A stretch of DNA of 64,000 nucleotides from Anaerolineales bacterium (GTDB lineage: Bacteria > Chloroflexota > Anaerolineae > Anaerolineales > Villigracilaceae). The stretch is from the NCBI GenBank assembly GCA_030583905.1, contig CP129481.1, forward strand, positions 3,316,136 to 3,380,135. Reading direction: 5' to 3'. The notes beneath the pieces are model-generated. The model saw only the letters and a list, made by a program, of their open reading frames with translations. It did no database searches and was not told the DNA's origin. Both the position numbers and the translations under genes were made by a program. Positions 34,550 through 42,704 of the stretch are shown here, in pieces. How positions within the stretch are numbered: the first letter of the stretch is position 1; every line of letters begins with the position of its first letter.

Positions 34550-35848
34550 TTACGGCGTTTTAAAAACAAAACGCCATTCGGTTCCATTTTGAGTATAAGG
34601 CGAGGTCGTGCCCATCACCTGATAGAACGTCCGCCCGGGGCGCATATAGATCGGCGTGCCGTCCAATGCCGTGAGCAGGAGCGGTTGATCGCGTTCCATG
34701 CGGTTCCAACGGGCAGGGATGGCAACACCATCGCGGAAGACATAAGCATTTCCGAAATCGAGAAAGTCGATGTGATAGACCTCATCTTCTGCGTTGTATG
34801 TGTTCGCATAAATATGCGGGATGAACAACATCACTACATTCTCCACAGTGACCGGCAGTTTCGTCAGGTCGTCGGTGAGAGGTGCATACGATTCAGGCTT
34901 TTCACTTCCGGCATCACTGACATCCTGATATCGGACATAGTTATTCGCGACAGGGTCATATTCCCAATAGTTATAACTGTAGATGGAATAGGATGAGTAA
35001 ATGCGCGTAACGTTCAACGGACTTTGCGGCGCTTCAACGGAAAAGAATCCGCCGCTAATGGCTTGCGGAGAATTATCCAAATTCCTTCGCTCGGCGCAGG
35101 CTGACCATTTCGTGGTATCAAAAAAAACGTTGTTATAGGCATCGCGCCGGTACGGACCCATAAAAAATGGAGGGCAGGTTCCAATCCCCGCAATAATGAG
35201 AAAATCGCTGATATCGAGGGTGCGGAAGTAAGTCATTGCACGGTCATCTGCGCCCTTGAAGAAGAGGAAGGAATGATACATGCGGGCGATGTGTTCATCG
35301 AAGAAACGACCTGATCGCACCGGTCCAACGCGCTCGGCGTCGTTGCTGTAAAAGACGGCGACAAAGCGCGTTTGCCCCCATTCAATGTAATATTCATAGG
35401 CAACATCCGCGAGGGACAAGCCCGATTGCGGGCGGACGTAGCGCGGCGCGTTGCCGATCTTGATCGCGATCGGACGCCGTCCGAGCATGGCAGGGTCGCT
35501 GACGGGAAGCCCGGTCAACGGGTTGTTGATGGAAGAATCATTCCCAACCGAAGGAATGACTTGCACCGCGGCAGAACCTTCCTGCGGCAGGACGTATTTG
35601 GTCGGATAAGGCGTATACGTGGGAGCCGCCTGAGGCGTGGATTCCGCAAGGTAAGGGTCAAGCGAGTCTTCTGGAAGGAAAGGCGTCGGGGTGGGAAAGT
35701 TGTCCGAGAAAACCGGATCAAATACCGGCGGGGGAAGAGGCGTTAAGTCTGCTTGAGGAGAGGAGAGCGAAGAGCAGGAAATCGCCAGAATGAGTATGAG
35801 TATCCAAAGCGTTGATCGCCGCATGGATGGGGAACGCAGAAAAAGCAT
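34550..35848 (-). CDS. DUF3048 lipoprotein (YerB-like)
   Basis: From ATG 35848 the protein has 432 residues: a short signal with a cysteine after LAIS (about residue 26), a Pro/Thr-rich linker, and the DUF3048 domain (NPLTGLPVSDPAMLGRRPIA, IKIGNAPRYVRPQSGLS, FVAVFYSND, VGPVRSGRFFDEHIA, GRTFYQVMG). YerB-type proteins are extracellular lipoproteins of unknown function. The start is chosen because TACAAT lies 6 bases upstream on the minus strand and because longer frames run into the divergent membrane-protein gene at 35918. Confidence 0.87.
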   Translation of the reverse strand: MLFLRSPSMRRSTLWILILILAISCSSLSSPQADLTPLPPPVFDPVFSDNFPTPTPFLPEDSLDPYLAESTPQAAPTYTPYPTKYVLPQEGSAAVQVIPSVGNDSSINNPLTGLPVSDPAMLGRRPIAIKIGNAPRYVRPQSGLSLADVAYEYYIEWGQTRFVAVFYSNDAERVGPVRSGRFFDEHIARMYHSFLFFKGADDRAMTYFRTLDISDFLIIAGIGTCPPFFMGPYRRDAYNNVFFDTTKWSACAERRNLDNSPQAISGGFFSVEAPQSPLNVTRIYSSYSIYSYNYWEYDPVANNYVRYQDVSDAGSEKPESYAPLTDDLTKLPVTVENVVMLFIPHIYANTYNAEDEVYHIDFLDFGNAYVFRDGVAIPARWNRMERDQPLLLTALDGTPIYMRPGRTFYQVMGTTSPYTQNGTEWRFVFKTP

Positions 35849-35854
35849 GAAAAG

Positions 35855-35860
35855 ATTGTA
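35855..35860 (-). promoter_or_regulatory. -10 box of the DUF3048 gene
   Basis: TACAAT on the minus strand, 6 bases before the ATG at 35848; the transcript would be leaderless or nearly so. No clear -35 box. Confidence 0.5.
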
Positions 35861-35900
35861 CCAAAGGCAGGCGGGCAAAGTGGCGCAGCAATAAAACTGA

Positions 35901-35906
35901 TACAAT
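35901..35906 (+). promoter_or_regulatory. -10 box of the complex-I-like gene set
   Basis: TACAAT (part of TGATACAAT, so possibly an extended -10) 11 bases before ATG 35918. The divergent TACAAT boxes are 40 bases apart. Confidence 0.5.
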
Positions 35907-35917
35907 TGCGGTCGCCC

Positions 35918-37468
35918 ATGTTGATCTTGATCTCTTGTCTTTTGCTCTTTGCTACCGCGCTGGCATTGACGGTTTTGCGCGTGGCTCAGCCGAATGCGCG
36001 TTATGCGTGGATGGTGGCGGTCGGCGGAGCGATCCTGACGGTCGTAAGCGTTGTCATCTGGCAGGTTCAAATGCCGTTCAATCTGGTTCTGCCGGCTTGG
36101 GAACCCGTTGAACTTTTTGATACGCCGATCTTGTTCAGCGCAGACGGGATTTCGTGGGCGCTGGCATTGAGTATCACCGTGTTGACTCTGTCCATGCTGT
36201 TGACGGCAGCCGTTCAACCCGTGTTCACCAATTCCTTTTCATGGGTGGGCACTCTTGCTCTTGGCGCTATTGGCATTCTGGCGGTCACGTCCGATAATCC
36301 GCTCACGCTCCTGCTGGTCTGGGCGGCGCTTGACCTGATCGAACTGATCACACAACTCGCTTCTGTACAGGGCGCATCAAACAACGAAAAAGTGGTAACT
36401 TCGTTTGCCACGCGCGCACTGGGAATCGGTCTGTTATTGTGGGCAAGCATCGTGAGCATTGCAGACGGAAATACTTTTGACTTTGAAACTTTATCGGCAG
36501 GTTCGGGCATTTTCCTCGTACTCGCGGCGGGACTGCGCCTTGGCGTGTTGCCCCTCCATTTGCCTTATGCCCCCGAATCGACTTTGCGGCGCGGTTTCGG
36601 CACATCACTGCGTCTGGTGTCGGCGGCATCCAGTTTGATCCTGCTTGGGCGCGTCTCTGCAACCGGCTTGGATTCGGCATTTACGCCTCTGCTGATCTTA
36701 TTGGCGATCATCGCCGGTCTGTACGGCGGCTGGATGTGGCTGCGCGCGCCGGATGAACTGAACGGGCGTCCGTATTGGGTGATCGGCATGGGGTCGTTAT
36801 CGGTCATCTCCGCGCTCAGCGGAAATCCGCTCGGAGCGGTGGCATGGGGCTGCGCGCTTGTTCTCGTCGGCGGTGCATTGTTTCTCGCCTCGGTTCAAAA
36901 CGTCTGGCTCAACCGCATCATGCTCATCGGCGCATTGAGCATATCTTCGCTGCCGTTCTCCCTCACCGCAAGCGCCTGGCTAAGCAGTTTGGGATGGTTC
37001 ACGCTGCTGGTCATTGCCGTCCAAGCCTTGATGATCGCCGGTTTTGTTCGTCATGCCCTGCGCCCCACCGGACGTGAAACCCTCGAAGCACAGCCCGGCT
37101 GGACACGCGCGGTTTATCCTGCCGGCATTATTTTGTTGATCGCGTCTCAAATTCTGCTGGGATTCATCGGCTGGAACGGCGCTTTGCAGATCGGAGCCTG
37201 GCTCCACGCCCTGCTCGCTTCGCTCCTGACCTTCGGTCTGTTCTGGGCAAGCAGACGTTTCCGCATCTTCAACCCCGTCCGCGCCCATTGGGTCACGTCT
37301 ACGGCATCACGTTTGAACAGCATCTACCAAGGATTGTGGAACCTATATCGCGCACTCGGCAGGATCGGCAACACCATCACCCTGACATTGGAAGGCGAAA
37401 GCGGCATCATGTGGACGCTGCTGTTTTTAGCATTGTTCGTTTCAATACTTACACAGGGGACGCCATAA
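35918..37468 (+). CDS. complex I/Mrp antiporter-like membrane protein (NuoL/NuoN-like, degenerate)
   Basis: The 516-residue protein is hydrophobic throughout, with about 13-14 helices. Two stretches recall proton-translocating antiporter subunits: LLLVWAALDLIELITQLASV (like the TM5 Glu segment of NuoL/M/N) and LRLGVLPLHLPYAPES (like the TM7 segment K-x-x-x-x-P-x-H-x-W-L-P). In the second, the usual lysine is missing. It starts a three-gene set whose members are NuoL/N-, NuoK- and NuoN-like. No hydrophilic complex I, hydrogenase or Mrp partner is adjacent. The ATG at 35918 is preferred over TTG 35906 because the latter overlaps the -10 box. Confidence 0.75.
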   Translation: MLILISCLLLFATALALTVLRVAQPNARYAWMVAVGGAILTVVSVVIWQVQMPFNLVLPAWEPVELFDTPILFSADGISWALALSITVLTLSMLLTAAVQPVFTNSFSWVGTLALGAIGILAVTSDNPLTLLLVWAALDLIELITQLASVQGASNNEKVVTSFATRALGIGLLLWASIVSIADGNTFDFETLSAGSGIFLVLAAGLRLGVLPLHLPYAPESTLRRGFGTSLRLVSAASSLILLGRVSATGLDSAFTPLLILLAIIAGLYGGWMWLRAPDELNGRPYWVIGMGSLSVISALSGNPLGAVAWGCALVLVGGALFLASVQNVWLNRIMLIGALSISSLPFSLTASAWLSSLGWFTLLVIAVQALMIAGFVRHALRPTGRETLEAQPGWTRAVYPAGIILLIASQILLGFIGWNGALQIGAWLHALLASLLTFGLFWASRRFRIFNPVRAHWVTSTASRLNSIYQGLWNLYRALGRIGNTITLTLEGESGIMWTLLFLALFVSILTQGTP

Positions 37469-37469
37469 T

Positions 37470-38081
37470 ATGGTCATTGACATCATCTCCTGGGTAGCAG
37501 TCGCATTGATCCTGGCAACCGCCACAACCATCCTCATCAGCCAGGATTGGCGCATCAGTCTCGCCGCGCTGGCATTGCAATATCTCGCCGCCTTCTGGCT
37601 TGTGACCCGTCACCTGCCGCTCGCAATGGGTTCCGTGAAATTGATCGCCGGCTGGATGGTCGTTGCGACGCTCGGCATGACCCGTCTCAGCCTGTCCACG
37701 CTCGATAACCAGATGGAAGATACATTCTGGTTCCGAGGACGCTGGTTTCGAATCATCCTGATGGGAATCGTCGGATTAATAGCAACAGGCTCCAGCATGC
37801 AAATCGAAGCGGTCATCCCCGGATTGGGATTGCCGGTCATTGCGGGCAGTATGATCCTGATCGGCGCAGGTGTCGTGCATTTGGGAGTCACATCGGATTT
37901 ACTGCGTGTAACACTCGGGCTACTTACCTTGTTGGCGGGATTTGAAATTCTCTACGCCGCCCTGGAAAGCGCGATCCTCGTCACCGGTTTGCTGGCAGTT
38001 GTCAACTTGGGGCTTGGCATTCTCGGTTCTTATCTGCTGATCGCGGGATCTTTTCCACTTGAAAGCGAGGATGAATTATGA
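37470..38081 (+). CDS. NuoK/HyfE-like small membrane protein
   Basis: The 203-residue protein has about seven helices. The C-terminal half (VHLGVTSDLLRVTLGLLTLL, then AGFEILYAALES) resembles the NuoK/HyfE/MnhC core, where two glutamates sit in membrane helices; Glu is found in GFEILY and ALES. It starts one base after the preceding stop and its end overlaps the next start by ATGA, so the three products are made together. Assignment rests on order and pattern rather than a strong motif. Confidence 0.6.
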   Translation: MVIDIISWVAVALILATATTILISQDWRISLAALALQYLAAFWLVTRHLPLAMGSVKLIAGWMVVATLGMTRLSLSTLDNQMEDTFWFRGRWFRIILMGIVGLIATGSSMQIEAVIPGLGLPVIAGSMILIGAGVVHLGVTSDLLRVTLGLLTLLAGFEILYAALESAILVTGLLAVVNLGLGILGSYLLIAGSFPLESEDEL

Positions 38082-39475
38082 GCGCCCCCCTCCTATGGAT
38101 CGGCGTTCCCTTCGTCGTGGGCGTTTTCATCCTTATCATCATGCGCGAGCGCTTCGCTTCATGGATCGGCGGAGGCACTGCCGCCACCCTTGCGTTGATC
38201 GCGCTCATTATCCCAATTGACACGGCGCTTTTGTTTGATTCGCTTTCCATAAAAATCGCGCCATCCATTCAAATTCTTGGCAGAAGCTTCGAACTCAACA
38301 CAGCGGATGGTCCTCTACTTGCCATCATTTACGGACTGGCAGCGTTATGGTTCTTCGGCACCGAAGCATCCGGCACGGGCAATCGATTTGTCTCTTTGGG
38401 GCTGATGATCGTGGCATTGCTGACCGCATCGATAGCAGTGGAGCCGTTCCTATATGCCGCGCTCCTGCTTGTGATGGCGGCGATGCTGGTCATTCCTCTG
38501 CTCCTGCCTCCCTATCAAAAACCCGGGCGCGGCGTCGTCCGCTTTCTGATCTATCAGGTTCTCGCCATGCCATTCATCCTGATCTCCGGTTGGATGCTGG
38601 CAGGCGTGGAGGCAAGCCCCGGCGACCTCGGAACGACCATTCAAGCGGGTGTGATGCTCAGCCTTGGATTTGCCTTTCTACTTGCGATCTTCCCTTTGTA
38701 CAACTGGATTCCCACGATGATGGAAGAGAACGCCCCTTACGCGACCGGATTCCTGCTCTGGGCGCTTCCGACCTTTACCATCATCTTCGCGCTTGACTTC
38801 CTGGACCGCTATACCTGGCTGCGAACCACTCCTCAGCTTTCCGGCGCAATCCAATTTGCCGGTGTGATCATGGTTGCCAGCGCAGGCATCTTCGCCGCCT
38901 TGCAGCGCCACATCGGGCGGATTATGGGGTACGCTGCCATCGCAGAGACCGGCTTGCTCGTCCTCGTCATGGGGCTGGGGACATCCGAGATCGTCAATAT
39001 CGTCTTTCTCACCCTCATCCCGCGTGGACTGGGACTGACCGTCTGGGCATTGGCGTTATCGATCATCAAACGCCAAGCCTTCTCCCTGCGCTTTAGCGAG
39101 GTACAGGGACTTGCACGCAAGTATCCTGTGGCGGTTGCCGCACTCATCCTTGCTCATCTATCCATGACCGGGTTTCCCCTGTTGGCAGGGTTTCCTTCGC
39201 GTCTGGCGCTCTGGCACGAGTTGGCAGGACAATCCCTGACCATTTCCTTTTGGGCGTTTTTGGGGATGCTGGGCTTGTTACTTGCCGCCATCCGCACGCT
39301 GGCGGTCTTTGTGATGACAAACGAGGACACAAAATGGGCTCGGAATGAGTCCTGGATGCAAACGGTCATGCTCGGGGTGGGCGGAATCGGGCTTTTCATC
39401 CTTGGAGTGTTCCCGCAGATCATGCAGCCGTTCATCGAGGCTCTGCCCGCGCTATTCGAACACATCGGACGCTAG
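38078..39475 (+). CDS. NuoN/HyfF-like proton antiporter subunit homologue
   Basis: The 465-residue protein has about 13-14 helices. GFAFLLAIFPLYNWIPTMME corresponds to the TM7 consensus (G-x-x-x-K-x-x-x-x-P-x-H-x-W-L-P) but with Leu for the key Lys and Tyr for His; QRHIGRIMGYAAIAETG corresponds to the TM8 K-R-x-x-A-Y-S-S-I motif with Arg for Lys; AHLSMTGFPLLAGF matches the L-x-x-x-G-x-P-P-x-x-G-F segment. The fold is therefore likely kept while the canonical proton path residues are changed. Third gene of the set. Confidence 0.78.
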   Translation: MSAPLLWIGVPFVVGVFILIIMRERFASWIGGGTAATLALIALIIPIDTALLFDSLSIKIAPSIQILGRSFELNTADGPLLAIIYGLAALWFFGTEASGTGNRFVSLGLMIVALLTASIAVEPFLYAALLLVMAAMLVIPLLLPPYQKPGRGVVRFLIYQVLAMPFILISGWMLAGVEASPGDLGTTIQAGVMLSLGFAFLLAIFPLYNWIPTMMEENAPYATGFLLWALPTFTIIFALDFLDRYTWLRTTPQLSGAIQFAGVIMVASAGIFAALQRHIGRIMGYAAIAETGLLVLVMGLGTSEIVNIVFLTLIPRGLGLTVWALALSIIKRQAFSLRFSEVQGLARKYPVAVAALILAHLSMTGFPLLAGFPSRLALWHELAGQSLTISFWAFLGMLGLLLAAIRTLAVFVMTNEDTKWARNESWMQTVMLGVGGIGLFILGVFPQIMQPFIEALPALFEHIGR

Positions 39476-39489
39476 CTAGTGCAAGCGTG

Positions 39490-39495
39490 TATAAT
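39490..39495 (+). promoter_or_regulatory. -10 box of the coiled-coil protein gene
   Basis: TATAAT followed by a short leader with GGAGAA (39523-39528) 4-5 bases before ATG 39533. Confidence 0.55.
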
Positions 39496-39532
39496 TTAAG
39501 AATCAATTTTTCAACAATTTACGGAGAACCGT

Positions 39533-40723
39533 ATGGAATTCGAACAGATTGTCAAACGCCTTGAATGGCTGGACAAACAGCAGCGCGATAACAAGGAAGC
39601 GATCGCCTTATTGAGCGATCGCCTAGCTTCCTTTGAAACAACGGTCAATGCAGTCTCCAAACAGATCAAACCGCTTAGTAAACAGATCGCAGACCTGACC
39701 CCCGCCTCGAAGCGCGTGGACCAATTTGAAACTCTGATCGCGAAACAGCGCACGGAACTCGTCAAGTTGATCGAGGAAAATGACAAAAAACATACGCGGG
39801 CGGAGGAAGAAGCCGCCAAACAATACAAACCGGAATTGACGGAACTTCAAAAAGCCGTCAATCAGTTGAAGGCGACCTCTGATCTGACCGAGATCAAAAA
39901 ACAACTGAAACAGCGCGAGGCGGAATTCCAGCGTGTGCTGACCAACATCAGCGACCTGAAGTCTGCCGTGGAGGATGCCGAACGCTCCGCAGAAGACGTC
40001 CACCTTTCCTTGAAAGCAACCGAGGAGACGCGCAAGAACGACATCAAACGCGTCACCGACCTGCAAGGCGAACTGACCGCCATCCGTAAACGCGTGGACG
40101 AAAACCGCGAGAAAGCGACCATTACAGCCGACACGGTCCGTAATGTCGAGAACCGCTTCATGGAACTGCTCGCATCCGAAGTGGAACGCAAGCAGGCACA
40201 AACCGCCTTTCTGGAACAACAATCACTGGCACAGGTTGAACGCGACCGCGCCTGGAAGGATTGGAAGGAAAAAGTGGATACCTTCCAAAAGGAGGCGGAA
40301 AGCCTAGATGCACAGATCGAACGTCTGGAGGAAGCACTGCGCGGCGCAAAAAAGGCGCAAGACACCTACAACGAACTCAACACAAAACTAGAGCGCCGTA
40401 TCAATGAAGTCACCGAAATGCAGCGCCTCGCTGAAGACCGTCTGCGGCAGGAATGGACAAGTTTCAAAGCCGACGATCAAAAACGCTGGACGGGCTACAG
40501 CCTTTCATCCGAGGAATCTTTTCGCGATATCCGCAAGGAAGTCGGCAAATACGAAGAACGGATATCTCAATTCTCTGAGATATCCCAGACCCTGCAGGAT
40601 CAGATACACCAGACCACCGACACCACCGAAAAGCAATTGCAGGAATTGATGAACGTCGTCCACGAATGGATGGCATCCTATCAGCGTATCATGGGTCATG
40701 GAAAAAAGACAACAAAGAAATAG
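39533..40723 (+). CDS. long coiled-coil protein
   Basis: The 396-residue protein is predicted almost wholly helical, with heptad-like patterns over residues 10-340, rich in Lys, Glu, Gln and Arg (for example LKQREAEFQRVLTNISDLKS). There is no signal peptide, membrane helix or enzymatic motif. The C terminus ends in a basic run (HGKKTTKK). Such proteins serve as scaffolds or filament-forming or SMC-like spacers; nothing narrows it further. It has its own promoter and is followed by a terminator. Confidence 0.8.
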   Translation: MEFEQIVKRLEWLDKQQRDNKEAIALLSDRLASFETTVNAVSKQIKPLSKQIADLTPASKRVDQFETLIAKQRTELVKLIEENDKKHTRAEEEAAKQYKPELTELQKAVNQLKATSDLTEIKKQLKQREAEFQRVLTNISDLKSAVEDAERSAEDVHLSLKATEETRKNDIKRVTDLQGELTAIRKRVDENREKATITADTVRNVENRFMELLASEVERKQAQTAFLEQQSLAQVERDRAWKDWKEKVDTFQKEAESLDAQIERLEEALRGAKKAQDTYNELNTKLERRINEVTEMQRLAEDRLRQEWTSFKADDQKRWTGYSLSSEESFRDIRKEVGKYEERISQFSEISQTLQDQIHQTTDTTEKQLQELMNVVHEWMASYQRIMGHGKKTTKK

Positions 40724-40740
40724 CGCGCTCAGCGCCGGTC

Positions 40741-40773
40741 AAAAAGTGGAAATCATTCTGGTTTCCACTTTTT
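40741..40773 (+). terminator. rho-independent terminator after the coiled-coil gene
   Basis: AAAAAGTGGAAA, loop TCATTCTGG, TTTCCACTTTTT, followed by ATTTTC. Confidence 0.8.
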
Positions 40774-40801
40774 ATTTTCAAAGTGTGGTTAAATTGAAAT
40801 C

Positions 40802-42697
40802 ATGAGAGTTATCGGCACAGCAGGTCATGTAGACCACGGAAAATCCACGCTCATTGAAGTGCTCACCGGCACACACCCCGACCGTCTCAAAGAAGAACAA
40901 GCCCGCGAGATGACCATCGAACTCGGCTTCGGCTGGCTCACCCTTCCCAACGGTGAAGAGATCGGCATCGTGGACGTCCCCGGTCACCGCGACTTCATCG
41001 AGAACATGCTCTCCGGCATCGGCGGCATTGACGCGGCACTGCTCGTCATCGCCGCGGATGAAGGCGTCATGCCGCAGACGAAGGAACATCTTGCGATTCT
41101 CGACCTGCTCCAAATCCCCGCCGGATTGATCGTTCTGACAAAAACCGATCTCGCCTCGGACTCAGGGTGGCTTGACCTTGTCGAAGCAGACGTCCGCTAC
41201 GCTGTGAAGGAGACCCTGCTAAAGGATGCACCCATTCTGCGTGTTTCTGCAAAAACGCAAACAGGCTTGAACGAATTAAAATCCGCGCTCGAAAAGCTAC
41301 TGCAAGAAAAGCCGGAACGACCCGACCTCAACCGTCCGCGCCTGCCCATTGACCGCGTATTCACCATAAGCGGATTTGGAACCGTCGTCACAGGCACGCT
41401 CAGCGATGGTCATCTTTCCCTCGGCGATGAAGTGGAGATCCTGCCGGGTGGTGCAAAAGGGCGCATCCGCGGACTGCAAACACATAAGAAAAAAGAAGAG
41501 CGAGCCGTTCCCGGTTCGCGCACGGCGGTCAACATCTCCGGTGTGGATACGGAAACGATCCGGCGCGGCGACGTGCTGACGCATCCGGGGCAATATCATA
41601 CAACGCGGCGCCTTGATGCACGCTTCCGCACGCTCAAGGATGCAAGTAAACCAATCCAGCATGGTGATGAGGTCAAACTCTTCATCGGCGCAAGTGAAAC
41701 CATTGCCACCCTGCGCTTGCTTGGCAAAGACGAACTCAACCCGGGTGAGGAAGGCTGGATCCAACTGGAATTGCGAGATCCGCTTGTGGCAGTGCGCGGA
41801 GACCGCTATATCCTGCGCCGCCCATCCCCCGGAGAAACGCTCGGCGGCGGCACAGTCATAGATCACCAACCCAAGGGCAGGCATAGGCGGCTCGATGCAA
41901 ATGTCATCAAGTCATTGGAGGCATTGGCGCAAGGCTCCCCTGCGGACGTATTGTTCGAAGCGGCGCTTGCCTTGAACGCCGCGCCGATCCGCGAAGTGGT
42001 TGCAAAATCACGGCTGGAGGCTGGGGCGGCGGAATCTGCTCTGAAAGAATTGCTTGAAATCGGCAGGCTTATCCCGCTGGAGGATGGAAATCCAACACCG
42101 CAAAGCGATATGCTGGCTATCGCGCTCCCACAATGGAATGCCCTACGCGAAAAGATCATGCAACTCGTAGAGGCGCATCACAAACAACTTCCGCTGCGGA
42201 GAGGCATGCCGCGCGAGGAATTGAAGAGTAAACTTAAGCTCGCGCCAAAGGTTTTCAATGCCGCCCTCTCGCTGTTGGTTGCGAACCAAACTTTGCGCGA
42301 CCAGCGCGGAGCGGTATCCATGCCGGGGCACGAGATCCAGTTCAATGGACAGGAACAAGCCAAAGTCCGCGAATTGATGCGGAAGTTCGAGAGGAGTCCA
42401 TACGCCACACCGAGCGTCAAGGAATGTCAGGCGGAGGTCGGCGAGGAAGTCGTCGGCGCGTTGATCGAACTGGGAGAACTGGTCAGCGTTTCGCAGGATG
42501 TCATCTTTCGCAAAATGGATTATGACGAGATGACGGAGAAGGTCAGATCGGCGATCGAACAACAAGGACAGGTAACGCTCGCCGAAGTGCGCGACCTGCT
42601 GGATACGACCAGGAAATATGTGCAGGCATTGCTCGAACATTTGGATGCCATTGGTATCACGATGCGTGATGGGGATTCCAGAAAATTGAGAAAGTGA
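40802..42697 (+). CDS. selB: selenocysteine-specific translation elongation factor SelB
   Basis: SelB brings Sec-tRNA(Sec) to the ribosome at UGA codons marked by a SECIS hairpin. The 631-residue protein has the GTPase motifs GHVDHGKST (8-16), DVPGH (58-62) and TKTD (113-116), the SelB-type switch REMTIELGF (35-43), EF-Tu-like barrel domains (about 175-350; DRVFTISGFGTVVTGTL) and a C-terminal winged-helix array (about 380-631) that binds SECIS RNA. It lies 38 kb from selA, with no other selenium gene beside it. The histidine kinase gene follows after 7 bases. Confidence 0.96.
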   Translation: MRVIGTAGHVDHGKSTLIEVLTGTHPDRLKEEQAREMTIELGFGWLTLPNGEEIGIVDVPGHRDFIENMLSGIGGIDAALLVIAADEGVMPQTKEHLAILDLLQIPAGLIVLTKTDLASDSGWLDLVEADVRYAVKETLLKDAPILRVSAKTQTGLNELKSALEKLLQEKPERPDLNRPRLPIDRVFTISGFGTVVTGTLSDGHLSLGDEVEILPGGAKGRIRGLQTHKKKEERAVPGSRTAVNISGVDTETIRRGDVLTHPGQYHTTRRLDARFRTLKDASKPIQHGDEVKLFIGASETIATLRLLGKDELNPGEEGWIQLELRDPLVAVRGDRYILRRPSPGETLGGGTVIDHQPKGRHRRLDANVIKSLEALAQGSPADVLFEAALALNAAPIREVVAKSRLEAGAAESALKELLEIGRLIPLEDGNPTPQSDMLAIALPQWNALREKIMQLVEAHHKQLPLRRGMPREELKSKLKLAPKVFNAALSLLVANQTLRDQRGAVSMPGHEIQFNGQEQAKVRELMRKFERSPYATPSVKECQAEVGEEVVGALIELGELVSVSQDVIFRKMDYDEMTEKVRSAIEQQGQVTLAEVRDLLDTTRKYVQALLEHLDAIGITMRDGDSRKLRK

Positions 42698-42704
42698 ACG
42701 GATC

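Noticed and set aside
35849..36217. N-terminal extension of the DUF3048 protein
   Set aside because: It would overlap the divergent membrane-protein gene by 300 bases, has a composition unlike a protein (Arg/Gln/His-rich) and would hide the lipoprotein signal that starts at 35848.
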